Of a stretch of DNA of 5,642 nucleotides, positions 1-5,312 are shown piece by piece. Positions within the stretch are counted from its first letter, which is position 1. The number at the start of each line of letters is the position of its first letter. The stretch lies in contig CALJKH010000029.1 in assembly GCA_937973575.1 (NCBI GenBank), forward strand, positions 1 through 5,642. The letters run 5' to 3'. This stretch comes from an uncultured Solirubrobacterales bacterium. Lineage in GTDB: Bacteria; Actinomycetota; Thermoleophilia; Solirubrobacterales; Solirubrobacteraceae. The notes under the pieces were generated by a model. The model worked only from the letters and a program-made list of their open reading frames with translations. It was not told where the DNA came from and did no database searches. The position numbers and the translations under genes were made by a program.

Positions 1-1
1 T

Positions 2-1708
2 GTTGAATCTCCTTGCTTCGGGGCTACTCGGCTTGACGAGGCCGTTTCCGGGTCGAGTCGAGAGGTTGAGGTGGCGCGCCGCTTGCTCGTCAACGCTTGG
101 CTTGTCGACGACCTCAACGATGTGTCCACATCCTTCAAGGGAATCGCGGTAACTCGTAAGGGGCGTGCTTGGAGCGCAGTCACCGGCGACCTTCTTCAAG
201 CTCCTCCGGGTGGTGCTGCTCGCGTATTTGAAGCTCGGAACCGTCGCAGCGGAATTGTCGAAGCTGTTGAGGCCGCTGGGTTGGCAGTTGGCGAGGCTCA
301 AGCTGCTCTGGCAACTGTTGAGGCCTCCGTCACGGCTGCTGAAGATCAGGCTCGGAGTGCGTCAGAGACTGTGCGCTCAGCGCGTTCTGCCGCCGACGAG
401 GCAAGTGAAGCCCAGCGCCGCTGTGAGTGGCAGATGAAGGCACGCAAGGATTCACCTCAGGCCGGCCCCGTTGCCGTTCAAAGAGCTGAGGCAGCTGCTG
501 AGCTTGCCGCCGAGGAACGGATTGCCGCCCGAATGGCTGACGAGCGGGATGGAGCACGCCAACGCATGCAAGCGCTCGCTGAACGGATGCGGCTAGATCG
601 CGATCGTCAACCTAGAGTTGCAACCCTGATTAGAGCTGTGGAAGCTGCCAGCGCAGCACTCGTTCCAGTTCGTGAGCAGCTAGACCGTGAGCTTGCTGGC
701 GACAGCGAGGAGGGGGATGGCGTCGCTTCTCGCCTCCGTCAGCTTGCCTCAGCCGAGGCCGAGGTGCAGGGAAAGATTGCTGCGACTGCGGAGACGGTCA
801 CTGTCGCCGAGGTTGAGTCACAGAGGCTTCGCGACCGTCGCGATGAAAGCCTCACCGAGGTTCGCGAGCTTGCAGCAGCATTGGGTCTTGAAGATGGTCC
901 TGCTGCCGAGTCACTGCCTGAAGATGAGCGGCTCGCTTTGGTAGCGAGGATTGAACGTCTCGACAAGCGTCGCGCTCAGCTTGGTCCGGTGAATCCGCTC
1001 GCCGCAGAGGAATATGAGGCAGCGCAAGCTCATCTTGAGGAACTTGAGACGCAGAGGACTGATCTTGAGAACGCCCTCAAGGAGCTGAAGTCCCTCGTCC
1101 GCGACTGCGACCGGACAATTCGGGAGACATTTGAGCAGACATTTGAAGCAGCCAGCCGTAACTTCGAGGATCTCTCAGCGAAGCTGTTCCCCGGTGGTTC
1201 AGGCCGTCTCAGGCTTGTTACTCAGGAGTCCAAGCCCCGCCCAGTGCTTGGCGGTGAGGGCGAGGACGCTGAGGCATCCGAAGATGACGCCGAGATCATC
1301 GAGGCAGATGCTGAGGAGAGCTTCGACGACGGACCGGAGTTCGGAGTTGAGATTGAAATCACTCCAGCCGGAAAGACGATGAAGCGCCTCTCACTTCTCT
1401 CTGGTGGAGAGAAGTCGATGACGGCGATTGCATTTCTTTTCGCAGTATTTCTCGCTCGGCCATGCCCCTTCTACATCCTTGACGAGGTCGAAGCAGCCTT
1501 GGACGATCTAAACCTTGGTCGCTTCCTTGACCTGCTGCGCGCCTACCGCGATCAGGCCCAGTTCATTGTCGTCACCCACCAGCGTCGGACCATGGAAGCC
1601 GCAGACGCTCTCTACGGAGTTTCAATGGGTGGCGACGGCGTATCGAAGGTCGTGTCACGCAAGCTTGAATCGGTACCAGACTCAACAGAGGACCAACTCG
1701 CAGCCTGA
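2..1708 (+). CDS. smc: Chromosome segregation ATPase SMC, C-terminal part (5' end outside window)
   Basis: SMC dimers organise and segregate the chromosome with ScpA/ScpB by ATP-driven DNA loop handling. The frame is open to the left edge, so the GTG at 71 is internal and 568 residues are visible. In order: the end of the hinge (about 2-220, including LLVNAWLVDDL and GIAVTRKGRAW), a long Ala/Glu/Arg-rich coiled coil (about 250-1150, with the conserved LGPVN motif near its end) and the C-terminal head. The head carries the ABC signature LSGGEKS (1397-1417), the Walker B/D-loop FYILDEVEAALDD (1469-1507) and the VVTHQ switch region. The Walker A lobe lies upstream of the window. A 30-residue acidic insert (1250-1339, 15 Asp/Glu) precedes the strand that leads to the signature motif. 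The family call is certain; the hinge boundary is approximate. Confidence 0.97.
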   Translation, partial: VESPCFGATRLDEAVSGSSREVEVARRLLVNAWLVDDLNDVSTSFKGIAVTRKGRAWSAVTGDLLQAPPGGAARVFEARNRRSGIVEAVEAAGLAVGEAQAALATVEASVTAAEDQARSASETVRSARSAADEASEAQRRCEWQMKARKDSPQAGPVAVQRAEAAAELAAEERIAARMADERDGARQRMQALAERMRLDRDRQPRVATLIRAVEAASAALVPVREQLDRELAGDSEEGDGVASRLRQLASAEAEVQGKIAATAETVTVAEVESQRLRDRRDESLTEVRELAAALGLEDGPAAESLPEDERLALVARIERLDKRRAQLGPVNPLAAEEYEAAQAHLEELETQRTDLENALKELKSLVRDCDRTIRETFEQTFEAASRNFEDLSAKLFPGGSGRLRLVTQESKPRPVLGGEGEDAEASEDDAEIIEADAEESFDDGPEFGVEIEITPAGKTMKRLSLLSGGEKSMTAIAFLFAVFLARPCPFYILDEVEAALDDLNLGRFLDLLRAYRDQAQFIVVTHQRRTMEAADALYGVSMGGDGVSKVVSRKLESVPDSTEDQLAA

Positions 1709-1719
1709 CCGTAGCCTCA

Positions 1720-1733
1720 CCGGATAGGTCCGG
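1720..1733 (+). other. Small inverted repeat after smc (possible weak terminator)
   Basis: CCGGA and TCCGG form a perfect 5-bp stem with a 4-base loop, 11 bases after the smc stop codon. There is no T-run behind it, so it is at best a weak or Rho-assisted termination or processing site. A stem this short can arise by chance. Confidence 0.2.
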
Positions 1734-1738
1734 CCCGC

Positions 1739-1744
1739 TACCCT
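1739..1744 (+). promoter_or_regulatory. Candidate -10 box for nfeD (leaderless start)
   Basis: TACCCT fits the TANNNT form of an actinobacterial -10 element and ends nine bases before the nfeD ATG. This spacing would put the transcription start on or next to the start codon. The gene has no Shine-Dalgarno sequence, which agrees with a leaderless mRNA. The nine bases GCCCGCTAC (1733-1741) recur exactly before rpsP. I see no convincing -35 element. Confidence 0.45.
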
Positions 1745-1753
1745 CCTCAACCG

Positions 1754-2188
1754 ATGTTCCTGTTCACGATCCTTTGGGTCGTCGTCGCTCTAGTAGCGGC
1801 GGCTGCTGCCTTCAAGAGCCGATCGCTCGCACCGTTGCCCCTTGGCGTCGCCGCCGCGGGAGCCCTTGTGGCAGACATTCTGGGGGAGGGCGTCCTCGTC
1901 TCAATATTCGTCTTGGTTGTTCTCTTCCTACTTGGCCGCTGGGTTATTCGGCCTGCTGTCCGCGTGGAGCAAAGCGGTGACGCCCGCGTCAAGCCAGGGA
2001 CAGGATCGCTCGTCGGGAAGCCAGCAGTCGTAGTGGAGCGAATCTCCAATTCAGAGGCTGTCGGATGTGTCCGGGTAGACGACGAGATCTGGACGGCACG
2101 CACCTGGGAGGACGGAGTTGTGCTCGAACCAGGGGCCCGTGTGCACGTCGTTGAACTCCGCGGAACCACTGCTGTGGTGAGCATCTGA
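1754..2188 (+). CDS. Short NfeD-family membrane protein
   Basis: The 144-residue product has hydrophobic segments at about residues 3-20, 27-43 and 47-64, then a soluble domain (about 81-144). That domain has the pattern of the NfeD OB-fold: GTGSLVGKPAVVVE, VRVDDEIWTAR, then a G-x-R-V-x-V-V turn. Short NfeD proteins lack the ClpP-like protease domain of the long forms, and none is visible here. Family members usually pair with an SPFH/stomatin-like protein and are thought to act in membrane quality control or microdomain organisation; the function in this organism is not known. No SPFH gene is in the window. The ATG at 1754 is chosen because it immediately precedes the first membrane segment and lies next to a -10-like box; there is no ribosome binding site. 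Placement between smc and rpsP is notable. Confidence 0.85.
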   Translation: MFLFTILWVVVALVAAAAAFKSRSLAPLPLGVAAAGALVADILGEGVLVSIFVLVVLFLLGRWVIRPAVRVEQSGDARVKPGTGSLVGKPAVVVERISNSEAVGCVRVDDEIWTARTWEDGVVLEPGARVHVVELRGTTAVVSI

Positions 2189-2189
2189 T

Positions 2190-2204
2190 GACGCACCAAG
2201 CGTC
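2190..2204 (+). other. Small inverted repeat after nfeD (possible weak terminator)
   Basis: GACGC and GCGTC form a perfect 5-bp stem around the loop ACCAA, two bases after the nfeD stop. A second weak 5-bp pairing (GCGCT 2213-2217 with AGCGC 2225-2229) follows. No T-run is present, so termination here is only a possibility. Confidence 0.2.
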
Positions 2205-2233
2205 CCGGAAATGCGCTCAGGGCTAGCGCCCGC

Positions 2234-2239
2234 TACATT
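2234..2239 (+). promoter_or_regulatory. Candidate -10 box for the rpsP operon
   Basis: TACATT matches TANNNT and ends 12 bases before the rpsP ATG, so the predicted leader is only about 4 to 6 bases. It is preceded by the same GCCCGC context as the nfeD box (shared GCCCGCTAC at 2228-2236). The lack of a Shine-Dalgarno sequence before rpsP supports a leaderless or nearly leaderless transcript. This would be the main promoter for the ribosomal protein operon in the window. No clear -35 is seen. Confidence 0.45.
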
Positions 2240-2251
2240 CCCTCTCTAGAT

Positions 2252-2506
2252 ATGTCAGTTCGAATCAGACTCACACGCGTCGGAAGCCACAAGAACCCCA
2301 TCTGGAGGGTTGTTGCAGCCGACCAGCGTTCACCCCGTGACGGCCGTGTCATTGAGACGGTCGGGACCTACAACGCACAGACTGAGCCATCCACGGTCTC
2401 GCTCGACGAAGAGCGGATCAAGGACTGGATCGCAAAGGGCGCCCAGCCTACGGCAGCAGTTCGCCGCCTTATGCGAATCCAAGGCATTGACCCGAACGCC
2501 CGATAG
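2252..2506 (+). CDS. rpsP: 30S ribosomal protein bS16
   Basis: bS16 binds 16S rRNA in the 5' domain and helps 30S assembly. The 84-residue product has the family's usual length and motifs: VRIRLTRVGSHKNPIWRVV at the N-terminus, the basic DQRSPRDGRVIETVGTYN segment (residues 24-41), and a C-terminal helix with a PTAAVRRLM motif. The ATG at 2252 gives the expected MSVRIRL start. It is the first gene of the close-packed block and is followed after three bases by the KH-domain gene. Confidence 0.97.
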   Translation: MSVRIRLTRVGSHKNPIWRVVAADQRSPRDGRVIETVGTYNAQTEPSTVSLDEERIKDWIAKGAQPTAAVRRLMRIQGIDPNAR

Positions 2507-2509
2507 GGC

Positions 2510-2743
2510 ATGAGCGTTCGCGACCTTCTCGAGACTCTTGCCGCCTCCGTGGTCGAAGACCCGGAAGCTGTCAAGGTTGTTGAGGCCGAAGAGGATGGAG
2601 CGATTGTTCTTGAGCTCTCTGTGGCCGAGGACGACTACGGTCGGGTGATCGGCCGCGACGGTCGTACAGCTCAGGCTCTTCGCACTGTGGTTAAGGCCGC
2701 TGCTCCCGAAGGCCGTCGGGTCTTCGTAGACATCATTGACTGA
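2510..2743 (+). CDS. khpA: KH-domain RNA-binding protein, KhpA type
   Basis: This 77-residue protein is a single small KH domain. The GxxG RNA-binding loop is at residues 48-51 (GRDG) inside GRVIGRDGRTAQALRTVV, followed by a basic helix and a final strand VFVDIID. Homologues (KhpA/YlqC) partner with KhpB/Jag/EloR and bind RNA to influence cell elongation and gene expression in Firmicutes; a role in this lineage is inferred from family and position only. It lies between rpsP and rimM as in many Gram-positive genomes. The ATG at 2510 is three bases after the rpsP stop, so translation is probably coupled; only a poor AGGG stands before it and it overlaps the rpsP stop region. Confidence 0.92.
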   Translation: MSVRDLLETLAASVVEDPEAVKVVEAEEDGAIVLELSVAEDDYGRVIGRDGRTAQALRTVVKAAAPEGRRVFVDIID

Positions 2744-2748
2744 GGTGG
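2742..2748 (+). promoter_or_regulatory. Ribosome binding site deciding the rimM start
   Basis: GAGGTGG overlaps the khpA stop codon (2741-2743) and lies at a suitable distance before the ATG at 2751. It favours that ATG over the in-frame TTG at 2736, which lies upstream of this site and has no such sequence before it. Confidence 0.7.
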
Positions 2749-2750
2749 CT

Positions 2751-3251
2751 ATGGCCGAAGGGCCCGCCCATGTCACCGCAGGTCGTATTTCTTCAGCCCA
2801 CGGCTTGGATGGGTCGGTCAAGGTGGCACAGCCCGTTGCGCCGCTCTTGAACAAGGGTTCAACCGTCTGGATTGACGGAGTCGAGCGAGTGATTGAACGC
2901 CGCTCTGGAACTGACGCTAAGCCGATCATCAGACTCAGCGGCTGCACTTCGAGGAACGACTCCGATGCGCTTCGTGGCGCTGTCATGACTGTGCCTAGGT
3001 CTGAAGTGCCGGATCTTGGCGACGACGAATGGTGGGTAAGTGACTTGGTTGGTTGTCAAGTCTCAGACGGCGATGTGAAGGTCGGGACGGTCACGGATGT
3101 GCTCGGACTTCCCTCCTGTGAGGCTCTCCAAGTCGAGCGTGAGGCTGGGGGAGTACTTCTCGTTCCGGTGATCGGGGACGCGCTTCGGAACGTGGACCTC
3201 AAAACGCGTTCGATCGATGTCGATCTTCAATTCTTGGGGGAATCAGCGTGA
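2751..3251 (+). CDS. rimM: 16S rRNA processing / 30S maturation factor RimM
   Basis: RimM binds ribosomal protein uS19 and the 30S head during late small-subunit assembly. The product from this start is 166 residues, typical for the family. The N-terminal beta-barrel carries GRISSAHGLDGSVKV (residues 11-25) and the conserved SRNDSDALRGAVMTV segment (67-81). The PRC-barrel domain spans about 92-164, with DDEWWVSDLVGCQV, GTVTDVLGLPSCEALQV and the LLVPVIGDALRNVD segment. A frame extension to a TTG at 2736 exists, but the ATG at 2751 has a good ribosome binding site and no overlap with khpA. The stop overlaps the trmD start by four bases (GTGA), so the two are likely co-translated. Confidence 0.96.
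   Translation: MAEGPAHVTAGRISSAHGLDGSVKVAQPVAPLLNKGSTVWIDGVERVIERRSGTDAKPIIRLSGCTSRNDSDALRGAVMTVPRSEVPDLGDDEWWVSDLVGCQVSDGDVKVGTVTDVLGLPSCEALQVEREAGGVLLVPVIGDALRNVDLKTRSIDVDLQFLGESA
3236..3241 (+). promoter_or_regulatory. Ribosome binding site for trmD
   Basis: GGGGGA inside the end of rimM lies six bases before the GTG start of trmD. It supports the GTG at 3248 as the real start, together with the family-typical N-terminus that follows. Confidence 0.6.
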
Positions 3252-3955
3252 ATGTAGATGTCTTCACCCTCTTCGGTGATTCCTTCGATTGGTTTAACAG
3301 CCAGCATCACATCCGCGAGGCGGCCGCCCTTGGCCACCATGTCGAGTGCGTCGACTACAGGCCGACCACACCGCTGACTGGTGGGCAGGTTGACGACACT
3401 CCATATGGCGGCGGCGCGGGAATGGTTCTCCGCGTTGATGTAGTCGAGGCTGCGATTCGAGAGCGCTACGGCAAGGACCCCGTCGAGGTGAAAGCTGATC
3501 GCCGAGTGCTGGCAATGGTTCCGAATGGCCGAGTCTTAGATGAGGAACTTGTCTGCGAGCTCGCTGAGGACGGGAAGGACCTGACGATTCTCTGCGGTCG
3601 CTATGAGGGGTTCGATGAGCGCATCCTTGAGAACTTCTGCAGCGATCGGATTTCGCTTGGCCGGTTCGTCCTCGCTGGTGGCGAGCTTCCCGCGATGGCT
3701 GTCTGTGATGCGGTGCTCCGCAAACTTCCCGGAGTACTCGGCGATGAGCACTCAGCTGTTGAGGAGAGCTACTCGGCAGCGCTTGATGGAAACCCCGAGT
3801 ACCCGCATTACACGCGCCCTGCTGAGTGGCGGGACTGGGGGATCCCCGAGGTTCTCCTTTCAGGCGATCACGGGCGGATTGCGGACTGGCGGAGGACTCA
3901 AAGTGAAATCCGCGGCGCAGCAGAACATGCGCGAGAGGGCGGCGGAAGTCAATAG
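3248..3955 (+). CDS. trmD: tRNA (guanine37-N1)-methyltransferase TrmD
   Basis: TrmD transfers a methyl group from S-adenosylmethionine to G37 of tRNAs, which prevents +1 frameshifting. The 235-residue product has the usual length and the SPOUT trefoil-knot signatures: NVDVFTLF at the start, DDTPYGGGAGMVLRVD (residues 49-64), LCGRYEGFDERI (115-126), ISLGRFVLAGGELPAM (135-150) and EYPHYTRPAEW (184-194), then EVLLSGDHGRIADWRR. By alignment from memory, the catalytic Arg of the H. influenzae/E. coli enzymes (R154) corresponds to R158, and the catalytic Asp (D169) to E173. This is a conservative change also present, as I recall, in other lineages. The start is GTG, in a GTGA overlap with rimM. It is followed by 56 noncoding bases before rplS. 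Confidence 0.97.
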   Translation: MNVDVFTLFGDSFDWFNSQHHIREAAALGHHVECVDYRPTTPLTGGQVDDTPYGGGAGMVLRVDVVEAAIRERYGKDPVEVKADRRVLAMVPNGRVLDEELVCELAEDGKDLTILCGRYEGFDERILENFCSDRISLGRFVLAGGELPAMAVCDAVLRKLPGVLGDEHSAVEESYSAALDGNPEYPHYTRPAEWRDWGIPEVLLSGDHGRIADWRRTQSEIRGAAEHAREGGGSQ

Positions 3956-3959
3956 CGGC

Positions 3960-3965
3960 TAGCAT
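3960..3965 (+). promoter_or_regulatory. Candidate -10 box for an rplS promoter
   Basis: TAGCAT fits TANNNT and shares the GCTA core and preceding G/C with the boxes before nfeD and rpsP. It would give a leader of about 40 bases for rplS. The 56-base trmD-rplS gap is by far the widest inside the block, and rplS has no visible Shine-Dalgarno sequence, so an extra promoter or a leader element here is plausible. No -35 is evident, and the evidence is weaker than for the other two boxes. Confidence 0.25.
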
Positions 3966-4011
3966 TGTGCTCCCGCGCGGCGGAATTACCTAAGCCCGGA
4001 CCTTTTTAGAC

Positions 4012-4686
4012 ATGAGTTCAGTAATCGAAAAGCTCGAACGCGAGCAACTGCAGCGCCTCCCGGAGATTCAGGCCGGCGATCGCGTGCGCGTCCATGTCCA
4101 GGTCATCGAGGGCAGCCGCCGGCGTACCCAGCTTTTTGAGGGAGTAGTTATCTCCCGCTCCGGTCACGGCGTTCGCGAGACGATCACAGTCCGCAAGCAG
4201 TCGTTCGGCGTTGGCGTTGAGCGTGTGTTCCCACTGCACTCACCAAAGATTGAGCAGATCGAAGTTGCTGGCCGTGGCGATGTACGCCGCGCCAAGCTCT
4301 ACTACCTGCGTGACCGCGTCGGCCGTAAGGCCCGGGTGCGCGAGCGCACCGATCTTGGTCCTGAAGAGGCGATTCAGCGCCAGCTACTCGAAGGGCCACC
4401 AGAGGCTCAAGAGGGCGCAATGCCTGAGGACGTAGAGGTCACAGAAGTTGAGGCAGTCGAAGGAGAGGTTGCCGAGGCAACGCCTGAGGCCGCTGTTGAA
4501 GCTGACGCCCCCGCAGCTGAAGAGGCTGGCTCCGACGAGCCAGTTGCTGAGGAAGCTCCTGCAGAGGAGCCTGCTGCCGAGGAGCCTGCCGCCGAGGAGG
4601 CTCCTGCTGAAGAGGCAGCCGCCGACGAGGGCGGTACCGGCGAGGACGCCCCAGAGGCTCCTGCCGACGAGCCGCAAGACGCTTGA
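4012..4686 (+). CDS. rplS: 50S ribosomal protein bL19 with long acidic C-terminal tail
   Basis: bL19 sits at the subunit interface of the 50S and contributes to intersubunit bridges. Residues 1-113 are an ordinary L19: GDRVRVHVQVIEG, RTQLFEGVVISRSGHGVRETITVRK, GVGVERVFPLHSPKI, then RRAKLYYLRDRVGRKARVRE. The usual protein ends about there. Here the frame continues for some 110 residues (4351-4683) of Glu/Ala/Pro-rich sequence. From residue 124 to the end there are 36 Asp/Glu and no Lys or Arg in 101 residues, so this part should be disordered and strongly negative. It includes a tandem pentapeptide stretch (4549-4623). The frame is intact, and its stop overlaps the lepB start by four bases, which argues that the tail is real. 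The function of the tail is unknown. Confidence 0.95.
   Translation: MSSVIEKLEREQLQRLPEIQAGDRVRVHVQVIEGSRRRTQLFEGVVISRSGHGVRETITVRKQSFGVGVERVFPLHSPKIEQIEVAGRGDVRRAKLYYLRDRVGRKARVRERTDLGPEEAIQRQLLEGPPEAQEGAMPEDVEVTEVEAVEGEVAEATPEAAVEADAPAAEEAGSDEPVAEEAPAEEPAAEEPAAEEAPAEEAAADEGGTGEDAPEAPADEPQDA
4549..4623 (+). repeat. Tandem 15-bp repeats coding EE-(A/P)-(A/P)-A units in rplS
   Basis: Five in-frame 15-base units lie head to tail: EEAPA (4549-4563), EEPAA (4564-4578), EEPAA (4579-4593), EEAPA (4594-4608) and EEAAA (4609-4623). Units two and three differ by one base (GAGGAGCCTGCTGCC and GAGGAGCCTGCCGCC), which points to recent slippage or unequal exchange, while the outer units have diverged. 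Length change by whole units would keep the frame. Confidence 0.8.
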
Positions 4687-5312
4687 GGATTAAGCGCGAC
4701 TCGACGGCTGGCTCGATCATCGAGCTAGTTCTCGTTGTCGCAGCTGCTGTAGGTGTCGCGTTTCTAGTTCAGCAGTTCTTCGTTAAGCCTTATCGGATCC
4801 CATCAGGCTCGATGGAACCGACTCTCAACATTGGACAGCGCGTCCTTGTTAACCGGTTTGGCGAGAACTTCGGCAATCCAGCCATCGGTGACATCCTCGT
4901 CTTCCATCCTCCGCAGGGTGCTGACACAGCTCAGTGCGGCGATGTTGGCCAAGGTCCGAACTATCCAGGTAGCCCGCGGAGTCACTTCCCTTGTGACAAG
5001 CCAACGCCTAAGCCTTCATCCCAAACCTTCATTAAGCGCGTAGTGGCTGCGCCGGGCGACACGATCTCAGTCCGAGGCGGCTACGCAGTTGTCAACGGGA
5101 AGCTTCAGGACGTGAAATACATTCAGGCCTGCGGTGGCGGTGACACTTGTGACCTTGGCCCGATCAAGATTCCGGCCGGACACTGGTTCATGATGGGTGA
5201 CAATCGTGGCGACTCAATGGATAGCCGATACTGGGGACCAATCCCCAAGTCTTGGAGCATCGGACAAGCCTTCGCCACCTACTGGCCGCCCAACCGGATC
5301 GGGCTCCTCTAG
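4683..5312 (+). CDS. lepB: Type I signal peptidase (LepB)
   Basis: This membrane protease removes signal peptides from exported proteins on the outer face of the cytoplasmic membrane. The 209-residue product has one N-terminal membrane helix (about residues 11-32). It then has the box with the catalytic serine, RIPSGSMEPTL (S43 by homology with E. coli S91), the box with the general-base lysine, FIKRVVAAPGD (K118), and the GDNRGDSMDSRYWGPIP box (172-188). Between the serine and lysine boxes lies a loop with C85 and C104; C150 and C156 follow. The start is a TTG in a TTGA overlap with the rplS stop; no other start codon precedes the membrane helix in frame, and there is no clear Shine-Dalgarno sequence, so translation probably depends on rplS. 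Family call is certain, start likely. Confidence 0.96.
   Translation: MRIKRDSTAGSIIELVLVVAAAVGVAFLVQQFFVKPYRIPSGSMEPTLNIGQRVLVNRFGENFGNPAIGDILVFHPPQGADTAQCGDVGQGPNYPGSPRSHFPCDKPTPKPSSQTFIKRVVAAPGDTISVRGGYAVVNGKLQDVKYIQACGGGDTCDLGPIKIPAGHWFMMGDNRGDSMDSRYWGPIPKSWSIGQAFATYWPPNRIGLL

Noticed and set aside
71..73. GTG at 71 as a start codon of the first gene
   Set aside because: The same frame is open to the left edge, and the residues upstream (AVSGSSREVEVARRLL) look like the SMC hinge, so this is an internal valine.
1747..2199. A 150-residue open frame on the minus strand opposite nfeD
   Set aside because: Thr/Arg/Ser-rich translation without domain features, while the plus-strand frame has membrane segments and the NfeD pattern.
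2736..2738. TTG at 2736 as the rimM start
   Set aside because: It lies within khpA and has no ribosome binding site, while the ATG at 2751 has GAGGTGG at a fitting distance.
2330..2986. A 218-residue open frame on the minus strand across rpsP, khpA and rimM
   Set aside because: It spans three certain genes on the other strand and has no family resemblance; long antisense frames are common at this base composition.
3294..3965. A 223-residue open frame on the minus strand across trmD
   Set aside because: It lies fully opposite a gene with strong family motifs; its translation is Arg/Pro/Ser/His-rich with no recognisable domain, as expected from the complement of a GC-rich gene.
3973..3980. 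Palindrome CCGCGCGG in the trmD-rplS gap as a terminator or operator
   Set aside because: It has no loop or T-run, is eight bases of pure G/C, and is easily found by chance; it is not enough to call a site.
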